DNA of 64,000 nt, taken from NCBI GenBank assembly GCA_036345935.2, contig JADWOT020000008.1, positions 1-64,000 of the forward strand, in the 5' to 3' direction. Below, one piece after another: positions 24,331-35,440 of this stretch. The position numbers were made by a program, and so were the translations under genes. A model generated the notes under the pieces. It saw only the letters and a list, made by a program, of their open reading frames with translations, was not told the origin of the DNA and did not search any database. Origin of the DNA: Taenia hydatigena. Its lineage: Eukaryota > Platyhelminthes > Cestoda > Cyclophyllidea > Taeniidae. Position 1 is the stretch's first letter; every line of letters begins with the position of its first letter.

Positions 24331-25660
24331 CCTCCCTTCTACCTCCTTCATTTCCTTCGTTCCTTCGTTCTCTCTTTCCTCATACCCCTTCCTTCCATTG
24401 TTTTCGTTGTTTCCTTATTATTTGTATATAGCAGTAATGGAGGGAAAAGTAAGGGTTTCCACATTCTTCCTCCCTCTCTCACTCCTTCCTTACCTTTCAT
24501 TAGCATCTTTGTACTACGCACCTCACCGCACTGCCACAAATCATTCTTTCAATGGATCTCGTTCTTAAAAATAAAATCCGAAAGATTTTATAAAGACAAA
24601 TCAAACACTTACTTCCTTTATTCATAAACTTGGTTCCATCAAGTTCATCTCCACTTTTTTTTCTTCCGCCGCTTTTCAGCCATCACAACTATGTGACACA
24701 TATTTATTTGCTTTTTCCTTATCTACTCACAACTCTCTCACCTACATCTATTGAGTGCATAGCATTCCTTCCATTCCAAATCTTCTTATTTTCCCCTCTC
24801 GTACTCTTCTTTTCCAATGCCCTTTTCAAGTGACATATGATCATTCATCTACTATTTTTCCTTCTTTCCTTTATTGTTGACGTATTCTTTATTCTGCTTC
24901 CTTTCATATTCCTATCATAAATACTGTTATTTCAAGTCTCATGCATGTGTTTATACATCACTGCCTCTTCTTTCCATCTAACCATCCAACATTTCCTCCT
25001 CCACTCCTTCCTCCCCTTTCTCTGCCTCTCGCCCCCCGCTTCATTGACAGACAAACGCTCGTCTTCATCGCAACGCATTCATTCTCCACTTCTTTCATTC
25101 ATTTTATCATCGTAGACGCCTTGTTCTCCCCCTCCTTCCCTTTTTTACTCCTCTTCTTCCCTACACCTTCAATCTTCCACTGATTTATCTATCACCGCAG
25201 AAATCTTCTTACCTTCTTTTCCTCATTTTACTACGCCTGGTTCCTCCTCCTCTATTGTCACATACGCACCAGATAACAGAAAATGAAGTTCTTTTTCCCA
25301 ACAAGGAAGAAATCAGAGCTGGTAGCCAAGCAGGCCCTACTCATAACTTTCCCTTGCCCATGCAGTCTGTGCTACTTACACCTCTCTTTACTTCCTTTTA
25401 TTTGCATTTTTACGTTTTTCCATTCGAGTGCCCTTACCGTCCAAACAAATCTAATCTTGTTCTTTAATTTGCGCCTCTTTTTCTGCACACTGGGTAAGTC
25501 ACTTACCTCCTCTTGCTTACACTTTCCAGGTAGTAGTTATAGTAGACTACCCAGTGCCTACCTCTTTTATTTCCCTCCAACCCACCTACATGTACTTACT
25601 GCTATTATCACTACCACTACTACTACGCATTCAAAGTCGATCAGATCTACCGACTGAATG
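24115..25660 (+). repeat. Long pyrimidine-rich tract
   Basis: About 1.5 kb in which the plus strand is dominated by C and T, with repeated TTTCTTT, CCTTCC and CTCTTC words and few G. The long frames here (24115-24627, 24326-24568, 25283-25657) are rich in Phe/Leu/Ser/Pro for that reason alone. A short CTA/ACT triplet run ends the tract at about 25600-25625. Similar but shorter tracts occur at 2.7, 12.1, 32.7, 46.2, 52.2 and 58.6 kb. Confidence 0.75.
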
Positions 25661-25955
25661 TAAATACATAGAAAGCAAAGGAAGACTGCTATAGTCTACC
25701 TCGAATCGTTCCAATTACACCGGTTTCGAGGTCATTTTTAATACAATTTTACCTACTGAACGCAATTGGAAGACGTAAGTTTTCACTTGGAAACAATGCA
25801 TTAATTGGGTGTCATTTTCCACTACATCACTACGCAATGCCAATCACATCAGCGCGTTGCAAAAATTGCTTTCTTTTCTCGCAACCATTAGAATTTTAAG
25901 CAAAGACGTGCAATAGCAGCCATGCAAAGACTGAGTTTGCATTGACCTTCGTTAC

Positions 25956-26318
25956 TGGATTCCGAGCCCATCAGTGCGCTGACCATAAGGGTCAGAAATA
26001 ACCTCAGCATGTGAAACACCTGTACTCCCTGGCCGACGTCCGTATTGCGCACTAAAGTGTTGGTAGACCAGAGACCGGAGGGCTTGAGCAATGAATCGGC
26101 TGCCATCTGTGTCCTTCTGCGGGATATCCATGCACCTATTCCCGGCCACATGCACCACTGCGTTGCCAACGGTGACTGAAAAAGATAATCATGTAAAGGC
26201 TTGCCTGCTTACCTCAATCAATTTCATCTCTGCAAGACGCGTCCATTTTATCGCCTCTATCCACCCTTCTAGTTTGTGCTTAAACAGCTTACGATAACTG
26301 TTGTTTGAGCAGATCCCG
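25956..26318 (-). CDS. Candidate two-exon gene fragment
   Basis: On the minus strand an open stretch (26318-26213) with a basic, amphipathic composition (YRKLFKHKLEGWIEAIKW) ends at a good donor, GAG|GTAAGC. A 37-base putative intron ends in ATCTTTTTCAG at 26176. The next open stretch (26175-25956) is relatively GC-rich and ends at a plausible GTAACG donor. The only open upstream frame joins in phase to the frame also seen at 25888-26169. A more protein-like frame (25952-26158, containing DGSRFIAQALRSLVYQHFSA) would need a different upstream phase. The product is not recognised. Confidence 0.25.
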
Positions 26319-27454
26319 TATTAACTATCCAATCATTTATCAGCTTCATTGATTCATCCATTTATCCATCCATCCATTTCGTACCATCCGCTTATTGCCA
26401 GCTGCCAAGCTGGTTGCGGCAGCCAGGCCACCAACATGTGGGACAGTCCACTAGCAAACAAAGTGACTTCAAAAGCATGCAGGATGTTAGAGCACTTGTC
26501 AGTCTTGCAGTACAATGAGGAAGATGTGGATTTGGCAGCCAGTTGAAGGCTGCACATGGTGCCGAAAATTGCTCTGGAAAAAAAAATTAGGGACAGAAAA
26601 AGTTACTGCCTATGCCAAAAATGCTAATCGTTAGCCCATCATCAAGTTTCTTTGGTTGCACTCTTGTGTCTTGTCAAAGAAGTAAAATATCAGACGGGAC
26701 ACGACCAGATCAGGAATACGACTAAGCAGCACTCTGATTTATCCACTTACACTTCAGAGGCCCTTAGAGGGACCGCTGGATTGAGCATTAGGTTCTCTCC
26801 GCATGCAAACTAAGAATGGTAAGAAAGCGTCAAAGAGATGCGCTTTGGGCCTAAAGCGCATTCGAAGTCCACCTCACTTGTTTGCTAGTAACAACTATTC
26901 CACCATCACTTGATGCATGGTCACCCGCTGTACGCTAGTGTGATTATTTTGTGACACCATGTAATTGCCACACGCCAAGTGTGCGGATGACTATTTGGGT
27001 AAGGTGCAGAAGCAAAGTGAAGCGCAGAGACTTCTAAAACGATAATAGGGGTAAAGAGTGAAGCTACCTAAAGGGAAGTCATGAGGCACTTTCGTTTAGT
27101 CTACTGACCTTCTTAATCGATCATATATAAATGCCGAAAATATTGTTATTGATTTCTCAAATCACCTCCACTTTTAACCCTATTACACGTTAACTTGCCG
27201 TTATTTAGTGTGAGCTCTTCCCGAGTCCTTAATAACGATGCAAATATGTATCGATTTTTTTATTCCTAAGCAAGAAATGACAATGTGGGGGAAATTAGAC
27301 CTTTTGTCACCAAATAAGGGAAGAATTATAAGCCCAATGCATCAACTTTAGTAAGCTTGGATTTTTCAAACTCAGAAAATTATCCGCAGAAGTAGCGGTG
27401 GATTGGTAAAGGACACAAACTAGTAAGCAAACGGAACCTACTTAGTCCTAAGAT
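26319..27454. other. Unassigned region
   Basis: A few ATCC words (26355-26375) and otherwise mixed sequence with short frames. No gene or repeat match was found before R1 copy B begins. Confidence 0.4.
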
Positions 27455-29793
27455 CAGAGGGATTGAAATGGATGCCGTGACTTTATTTAAACAAAAACGT
27501 GGGCATAACTTCGATTCGGAGGTCGGGAGGAAATGACTTTAAATGTGCATCCGTGTGCACGAAACACAATGAATAGTGCAAGCAGGATGGCAACATTGGT
27601 AAAGTGTAAGGTCGCAGCATTTTTAATTAACGTGATATATCCACTTAATCAAAGGGAAAGACAATATAATTGTAGAAAATCAAGCAATGGTGGGAATCTA
27701 TACATGAAAAGTAAGGAACAGACACTTTGCTGACCGCTTGGACGCTACTAACAAATGTTAGTGTCGATGGCGAAGAGTCACCCAAGGACTTTTGATGGGT
27801 AGCACAAGGCCTTTGAGGCTGACAGCCAAGGCAGACTCGAAATGTGGACTACACTTGCTTAAATAGCAAATACAAAGTGAGGTAAATAATGGTTCCTATT
27901 GGACAAGCATTACCTACTTGACAAATAATGATGGTGGATAGTTGTAGGATTGTGGTTATAATCGAGTGTAGATAACTGGTGAATGCTGATGGGTCCTGTT
28001 TACCTTACAACTAACCCTTCATATTTCAACTGATAACAGTATTCGATATCCATTGGCTCGCATTTGTAACGGCATTTTGCAATATTCTTTGCGCGAATGA
28101 TCTGAAGACCACTCGTAAGAGCAAATGTTTGTTCAAAGCAGTGCAGTGTTCTGAGGGCAGCGCAAATGCATGACGTGTAATATGACAATGTGGACTGGGG
28201 ATATGGCCAGGTAGTCACAGTGCGAAGTGCATGCGACTCCCCGAACATTTACAGTGGTGACGAAAAAAAGCGTTTTTTCTCTTACGCGATACCGTTAGCC
28301 TTCACTAAAATTCCAATGTACTGCATTACATGGCTAAATTCTTCTGCATTTTGAGGTGCTGGTATCAGCGATGCCTCAGATTAACGAAACATACTGAAGG
28401 CTAAAGTAAGATTTATCAAGCATCCTGAGATGCGCTAATTTATGCTGTGAAATTTCAAAGCATTCCAACATTCAAGCTGGCTTATTAATAAGGACTTTTG
28501 AGAGGATATTTTTGCTACGTGAAATCATTTTACTTTGGGCGAAGTCTCTTTTGTTTTCACTAGGCTACTAAAAAACGGAAAGTGGTGGATCCAAAAGAGA
28601 GGCTAGTTCTCTTATTGCTTAGTCAACAACTGCATCATACCTATGGGTGAGTGGTACGGTGAGATGAGCTATGCCATGCCCATTACTCACATTAGAGCCG
28701 CCACCGCACAATCAGTTCGTTCATGTCACCAGAAGAATATTTGTCTCCCAGTCAAAATTCAACAGTCGGCAGGTCGGAGTGAATGCTGATCGCAGTTGTC
28801 AGGCAGATACTTAATGGCGAATAACTGAAAGAGTCACATCTCTACTTAATTCCTTATCATCATTGCTGCGTAGTGACTAAGCTAGAGTCAGATATTGCGT
28901 GATAATCGGCAATGACTTTCGCTTTGCCATCTTTATTCGCGACTCCGAATTGTCCGAATTGACACCATTGGCAAGTTGAAGCCTTTCACAAAATATTGCG
29001 ATTTCACCGAGGGTGGTGACATTGTCCCCGTCAGAGTGTGTTCCTATTAGGTACTCGTGCAGCTGTTTTAAACGTTCACAGCATCAGATATTAATGGAAA
29101 TTAACACACACTCGAATCGTCTGCATCGAGTTGGCTTATTTGAAAAGACCGTTGCTAATTTGATTCGAACCAGGCTAGTAACAGCAAGGTACGATAATTC
29201 CCACTTTTTGTCTAAAGCGATTCAAAGCACATAATATACAATCTGCATTAGTTTAGCCAACATTTTAAAGGTGGATTTACATACCTGTCCATGAGTATAG
29301 TTGCTTACGCCCTATTTGTTGCATCAGAAACACCTTTTCCATATCGATTCGCTAGTCACTCTACAATGTGCTTTAATGTTTCGATGCACTGTGTCTCATT
29401 AACCACATTAGAAAATCTGACACGTTTTCAATTAGTGAGCAATAAATCAACATAATATCGTTATAAATTATACGAACATGCAGCCAGACGACTTTAAGTA
29501 GCACCAGACGATCTATGTTGGTCGTTGGGCTTTGCTGATTGGCTGGATGAGAAAAGTGCTTGAAACTGAATGATCATCACTTGTCGCATAAAAGAGGCTG
29601 CATTTGGATAGTTTACATCAGATTTTGCGTGGCAATGTCTGTGGTAAGTTTGGAAAATTCTACGCCCATTGCATGGCTTTGCTAACTGCCTTTTGAATCC
29701 ATATCCTCTCCAAAAGCTGCTGAAATTCACCATTAGGAATTGTTTTAGGAGGAATCGACAGATGAACGACTAAACCAACACGTTCCTATTTAA

Positions 29794-30585
29794 AAACTTA
29801 GCATCCACCACAGTGCAAAGGACGTAAAATGGGTAGACGCACACCTCTGCAGGGTGCTTTTCTTTGCGGACGTGGAGGGATGCGCGTATTATTTTGATTA
29901 TGCAGGTCAGTACTACAATAACAAGGAGGTTTTATTTCGTTGCTTCTCGTCAAGAGTGTTTCCTGCTGATGCACAAACTCCGATCAAGTGTTTGATCACT
30001 ACACCATGCCGTTGTACAAGACTATCGCCATACGGAATGAAACGCTACAAATGCGACTTGCCAGTACTGCGTTCTGCTTCCTCTACTCGTCTCTGCTTGG
30101 ACGTGTCTACGGATGTTTCATACTTTTCAAACCAGTGGGATCCATTCTTGAGGACAGCAGGTGGCGCCGTACTGGACATGCGTGAATGGTCAGAAGAGAG
30201 TGAAGAAGGAAGAGAAAGGATGCAGCTGAGCGATTACGACTGTGTTATTTTATATCTTGATTGTCCTGATTTTGAACATCGGGATTGTGGGCACCTGAAT
30301 GCTGTAGGCGACGTCCTCACGTCAAAGCAAACGCTTGTTGTGACAGGCTCGATGTGGCAGACGTTGAATCTCCACCCGAACTTGGACTGCATGCAAAAGA
30401 TTTTCGAGGCCGTAAATGGTTTCTCCTTTCGTCCTTTTCCAACGTTATTTGATAGTTGTCGCATTTGGTGCAACCGGTGGCAAAACAATTGGACGATTAA
30501 TTTGGTGGAGATGGTACAGCGGGCCTGTCTCCATGTCATGTGGAGAAGAAGTAAAGCCTTAAACGCTCATGTATTTTATGATTAA
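29794..30585 (+). CDS. R1 ORF, BRCT-like protein of unknown function
   Basis: The frame is open from a TAA at 29791 to the stop at 30583-30585 (263 codons); no ATG precedes the conserved region and the first GTG is at 29854. Upstream residues SAKDVKWVDAHLC are matched in the copy at 40820-41508, so the coding frame probably begins upstream; a CTTAG just before it could be a splice acceptor. Over the shared part it is closely similar to the ORF at 22219-22947, including AGGAVLDMREW, SDYDCVIL and LVVTGSMWQTL. In a ~240-nt alignable stretch I count roughly 11 synonymous to 14 non-synonymous differences, well above the one in four expected without constraint. Confidence 0.6.
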   Translation, partial: KLSIHHSAKDVKWVDAHLCRVLFFADVEGCAYYFDYAGQYYNNKEVLFRCFSSRVFPADAQTPIKCLITTPCRCTRLSPYGMKRYKCDLPVLRSASSTRLCLDVSTDVSYFSNQWDPFLRTAGGAVLDMREWSEESEEGRERMQLSDYDCVILYLDCPDFEHRDCGHLNAVGDVLTSKQTLVVTGSMWQTLNLHPNLDCMQKIFEAVNGFSFRPFPTLFDSCRIWCNRWQNNWTINLVEMVQRACLHVMWRRSKALNAHVFYD

Positions 30586-31753
30586 ATGGTCGACAACGGC
30601 ATTCTATAGAGTGCTTAAAAGCTTTCCCAATAAGCAATATACAATGATGCTTGAAAAGACCTGCACTTATTGATGCAGTGGGTGGATTAAGAAACAAAAT
30701 TAAAGTGATTTGGAATTGTCGGACCGCGAGCAATATATCAGCTTGGTGCTATTATCAATGTAGAGGCATTTTCGTAGGCTATAATGGTAGCTTTATTCCT
30801 CAGCATTTAATTTTTGTGTCTAAGAATACAAATTTTCTAAATATTAATAATTTTGGAATGCAAAATGTGTGACATACTTTTACCGCGGACCGCCTCACCA
30901 CACGCGTGGCATCTGGTGGCGCGTACTCGCAGATACCAAGACGCATTTTTCCTGCCTCAATCTTTGCTGCTGTCCTCTCATCTTCGAATTCGATTTGTGA
31001 ATCTACTCACCGCCTTACACTGGTATGTGTGCATGCTGAGTTCAAGTTAAAGACCAAAGAATATAGATTCTAAAATTGGACTACGTTGATTTTGCCTTCT
31101 AGTGACTAGCTTTCCGCTTTCTAAATATTGTTCAAATGAGAAGGCATCAACTTGAGATCAGTGAGCCTTACGAGCTATGATTTGCAGTCGCAATTATAAT
31201 AAGGCTTCAAAATCTAGACCAAAGCTAACCTCAAATCGTGTGAGTGTCATTGAGATGGGAAAGGTTCAATTACCATGAGGTTGATCTTTCAATGCAAAAC
31301 AGAGCGGCGCATTCTTAGCGGGAACCCGATGAGAATGTAAAAGTAAATTTACTGGTTTCTTTTGTTTGAGGTGTCCAATATTTCTACATGACTCGTGGCT
31401 CAACTTCCCATGGAAGTGTTGTATGTTCAATCAGTAATTGATTTTAGAGTCCATAGACCATCTTGCTACAATGGTATCACATCGTCAAGAGATCACGAGC
31501 ATTAGTGGTTTGGGCAAGAGTTGGGAGGGCGACAGTAGACCATGTCATTGTGCTATCATATTCTTCACGTATAATTACACGTTTTGGCAGCACCTGACTT
31601 ATCTGCAGTCACAGTCACATTTGATGTCAAGCCGGTTAAATTTAAACTAGCTGTCGGCCAAATTGTTAAATGAGTGACCAGCCGAACCATCCACCTGAAC
31701 AGCTAACCTAACTAACGAGCAGCTGTCACGGGTTTATTCGTTGGCATGGTAAG

Positions 31754-32011
31754 ATGCCAAAGGCTGTGCTTTCTTTTACACGTCCTGTGAGGACACATAC
31801 GCACTATCAACAACACCAAGAATTTAGACTCCAAAACCAATCGTCGGTTGAACCGAACCGTGAGACAATTTGGGAGCTAGGCAGGCAGCGTCGACCTCTC
31901 AGACAGTGGCAGTGTAAGTTCGTTTCGTCACAAGAGCGACGAGTTGCAACGCTGAACATGGTTTGTGTGGGACACCATTCTGGTGAACTGTGTCAAACCT
32001 TCCGGGTGTGA
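31754..32011 (+). pseudogene. Non-LTR retrotransposon-like fragment
   Basis: A frame of 85 codons ends in RRVATLNMVCVGHHSGEL. The RRVATLN...SGEL pattern is typical of the start of the endonuclease domain in LINE ORF2 proteins (a N[MV]xxxxxxxSGEL arrangement). The frame stops about ten codons later, where the endonuclease should continue, so only a remnant is present. It lies within R1: the same DNA in copy D (about 13250-13450, minus) has further decayed. Confidence 0.4.
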
Positions 32012-32880
32012 CATATCGGTGACCACAGAACCATTCAGAGAACAGAAAATACCTTGCAATTTAGAAATTATATTGTTTATCGCGAAGCGAATGCGCTTAA
32101 CAATGCAATGTAGCTAATAACGGCGAGGGTGTGCATGTGGACGTTAAAATCTACGTGTGATTGTATTATTGCACAACTCCTCTATAACCATTACCTTCAA
32201 ATACCAATGCTGGACCACGTCAGGAATGCGCAACACATCTTTCGACCAATGCGCTACATTAGACTTTGCTGCTTTCATTCGTTCTTTGCAGATGGTTTAA
32301 ATGTCGTCGGCGTTTGCTGCTTCTTCGATCGGCTTTTTAATCCTGACAGTTTGATTCGTCATGCGAATAGGCGGTATGCGTCTGGGTGGCTGCCAAATGG
32401 GTTATTGCTGTACAACTGACTCTATGGAAGGAATCAGATTATTAAGTTCAATCTCAATGCGGTGCCACTGGCAGACATTTTAAATTGGTTGATGTGGGAA
32501 TAGTAAAGTGTTGAAACCCGTGTAGTTCAGCAGGGTAACTAGAATTGGACACACAAGATCCACCTTTTGGCCGGATAGATTCCGCGAGTGATGGATCAAG
32601 CAATCAACAGAACGGGCTGTGTCCTAACTTTTCACAGACATTGGCAGAGGCTCTTTCCTTCCTCGCTCTCTTCATCATTCTCTCTTCCTCACCTCCATCT
32701 ATCGTGCTACACCCTTTCTCTCTCTCTGCCTTTGCTTATCTTGATCCACCTCTTCGTTTCCTTAACTTGAACTACTTTAGCCTACTAGTTGATGGTTCTC
32801 TAGGTAAAAAATTGCATGCAATTTGTGTGCATCAAACAAAGGTCGAAAGAAACGCACGATGCATAATCTCCTTTCCCTCA

Positions 32881-35139
32881 AAATAGGCTTCAGCTTCTAA
32901 GGCATTATAAACCTCCTTCACTGCTGCCCTCAACCTGCGTATGAGATCCAGAATGAATGTACTAAGATGAAATGCACCAAAGATGCCAATTTTTACTTAC
33001 TTCTGTGAACATGCCTTAATTAGACCCACCTCACCGATGCTGGGTCTTGATAGGAAGGGGAATCAAAAAAAGAATACAGAAAAGACTGGCATGATCTACT
33101 GGCAACTTATGCCGAAATCCAGGCTACCGAGTGTTGCCAATGACAGATTACCGCAGCATGATGCTGTAATCATGCCAACATTTATAATTTTAGCTACAAA
33201 TAATGTTAGCGTTCACTTTTTATAGCATGGGTGAACATTCATTCCAAACTGATCATCCTAATAATGATTGAATTGTACCTCTCTGTCTCTTCATCGCCTT
33301 CTAGATGCTATTTCTTATAAATAATCTGCGTTGAAAGTAAATAAAAGGCTACCAGCTAAATGTTAAAGTTGATGAACGGTCGTCTTGATTGAGGCTCTTG
33401 CGTAAAGAGCCGCAATGTACAGGAGTTGGAAAACAGTTAAAATTTTGACTCGCATTAATGCAATAAATTCTTTTCCTGCTGTATTTATTAAAATTTATAA
33501 TCCTAAATCCCTCTAGACCGCAGGATTAATTAATTACACAAATCGTTTTGTGAGGGTGGACGTCTCCTTCGCCGCAATACCGTGGCTATGCCAGTGAAAT
33601 CTTGCTAAGTAGCACAACTGGAACGTTGATCATCATTTGAGGAACTCTGTTAAAAGTTAAATCAGGCCATTCTAGCCACAAAATTTCTAACTTATATTAA
33701 ACGAATTTAAATTACTTAAATTTAATCCGCCTTGTTTGTGCCCGAAACTTGCGTTTACATTTAATAAATTTTGTAAGAGCGATATGGATCGTAGAAGGAC
33801 AAGCAAACGCAATAGTGCACTGTATTTAATATCTGTTTTGCAGTGGATTTAGTCCCTTCCCACCGCTCCTGCTTATTTCTTTTTAGTAGGATCACAAAAC
33901 CAAGTTTGGGTTGACAAGGCGATGTGTTTAAAATACGCCTGATTACACAATATGCAGCAAAAAAAAGATTGCTTTCTCCCTAATGCTAATTTTGCTTGTA
34001 AAGCACTGTAATTGCTGATATCATTTAAACTTGTTGACTGTGCGTTACTTGACGGAAACTTCTAGCCCTATAGTAAAGTGTTTTCGATTCTACTTTGCAG
34101 AATTTTCTGCTCATTTTTATCCTTATTGCTTTAAAGTACTTAATTTAACATTATTTATGGGATTTTTTGCTTAGTGATGTAAAATGGGGGGCACTTTTTG
34201 CGCGTTCTAAGTTTGTTTGCCTGGGAGGACAAGCTAATGCAGCTGAAGCATTTGGCTGCAAAACATAAACTAACTGCAGCATATTTTTATTCTTGGAGAA
34301 TATGTTTTGCCCTTAAAGACCGTTTTCCCCGATCTCATTTTAACTTGATGTCTGAGCGCTATTTTACAGAAACACTTATCCCTTTGGTTAGGTGGTTTCA
34401 ATTCTGCATTACAAAGTGTCCTGCGCATTTTTATCCTTGCAATTCTATTTGTTTTAAGTTTAGAGTTATCAAATTGCTTGCTTAGGGATTTACATACTGA
34501 TGCACTTTGCGTGCGTTCATATCCATAGCGCAACCAAGAGAGATGATCTAGGCAGACTGGTCATGGACTTAAATCCGCCTTTCAGATCGGTCTTGATATT
34601 TTGCCAAAGAGATGTCGGTAAAGCAGTGTGTTGTTAAAGGCGCGGTGGAGGAAGGAGACTTGTTTGAGAAGGCAAGTGCTGAGCGAAACTTCCTCATGCT
34701 CCTTGCATTGCCGACTGCAGATGGTGATGTTAAGGGGAAGCAACTGCGATCTACATAAAATCTGCCATACTCACCTACCGACTGCTTTGAGTTAGGCTTG
34801 TGTTTACGTGGTCAGGATCCCACTGGCTGCCCAACCTGATGTCTATTCCACAACGCAGTGAAGTGCACAAGAAGGATCTCAGCAAGTCGATTATAGCTTG
34901 ACAGATGAGACAGGCTGGTTGTGGGTCTAGATAACCAAAGGGCTTTGCAGACGCCAACCTGCAGCAACTGATTGTCCGTTGTATATCTTTTCGCTGTAAA
35001 ACAGACCATCGCTTGCATCCATATTGACTTCTAGGCAATTAATATTATCAGCAAAGTTAAGGTGATGTCTTTCCCTCCCAGTAAGATTTCTAACCGATTT
35101 TGCAAATGTAGCGGCTGTTATCACTTGAAACGGGCAGTT
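32881..35139. other. Unassigned AT-rich region
   Basis: Largely AT-rich (33.2-34.5 kb). The plus frame 34198-34485 and minus frames at 34775-35124 are not recognisable. The latter superficially recall retroelement polymerase wording (MDASDGLF), but no catalytic motif is present. Two stretches near 34035-34140 and 34355-34460 are weakly alike. Confidence 0.4.
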
Positions 35140-35440
35140 ACTTCATTGCATCACATGCATTTGACACGTGCCATTCAATAGGCAAAAACGATTGGTCATG
35201 CTGGCTCGTGCCACTGATACATTAATTAGGGAATGTGTGAGCGAACAATGATGTGATAAGTTTATTGGTCTTACGGCAGTTACCTGAATCCAACCTGTGG
35301 TGTTGTGGCCGTAGAGCGGTCGCTGGGTGGCACGCCTTCATTGTTGAATGCAAGACTATTTGTTTCTCTGCAGGTTGTATTTCAGCGCTAATGGCACAAC
35401 CGGACGCCGAGTCCAGTAAACAATCAGCGTCCATTTCAGT
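35140..35440 (+). repeat. Dispersed repeat family G, copy 3
   Basis: Begins CATCACATGCATTTGACACG and has the GCGGTCGCTGGGTGGCACGC block at about 35318, then GGTTGTATTTCAGCGCTAATGG-like sequence and GCACAACCGGACGCCG. Same order and spacing as copies 1 and 2. Confidence 0.6.

Larger units (their letters stand above)
27455..32880 (+). repeat. R1 repeat copy B, most complete (~5.4 kb)
   Basis: This copy links all the other pieces: 27455-27860 matches 14925-15395; 27890-28770 matches 9265-10165; 29050-29660 matches 23760-23110 and 42080-41700 reversed; the ORF at 29794-30585; 31080-31740 matches copies E, A, C and D; 31740-32880 matches copy D down to 12410. The end is pyrimidine-rich (32640-32760). 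No terminal repeats or target-site duplications were found by eye, so the mobilisation mechanism is unknown; a non-autonomous element that carries a host-like gene, or a segmentally amplified locus, are both possible. Confidence 0.75.

Noticed and set aside
24115..24627. 170-codon hydrophobic ORF (and relatives at 11875, 24326, 25283, 46162)
   Set aside because: Composition is explained by the pyrimidine-rich plus strand (Phe/Leu/Ser/Pro codons). Such frames occur wherever the tract occurs.
30234..30539. Minus-strand 101-codon ORF opposite the R1 ORF (also 22172-22567 +)
   Set aside because: Antisense shadow of the R1 coding frame. It appears in both copies because the sense frame is conserved.
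34035..34460. Possible ~310-base tandem duplication
   Set aside because: Only short AT-rich words align, and similarity is not above what AT-rich sequence gives by chance.
34775..35124. Minus-strand frames resembling retroelement polymerase/RNase H wording
   Set aside because: No catalytic motif (YxDD-type or RNase H acidic residues in order) and no continuation in any frame. The resemblance is a few residues only.
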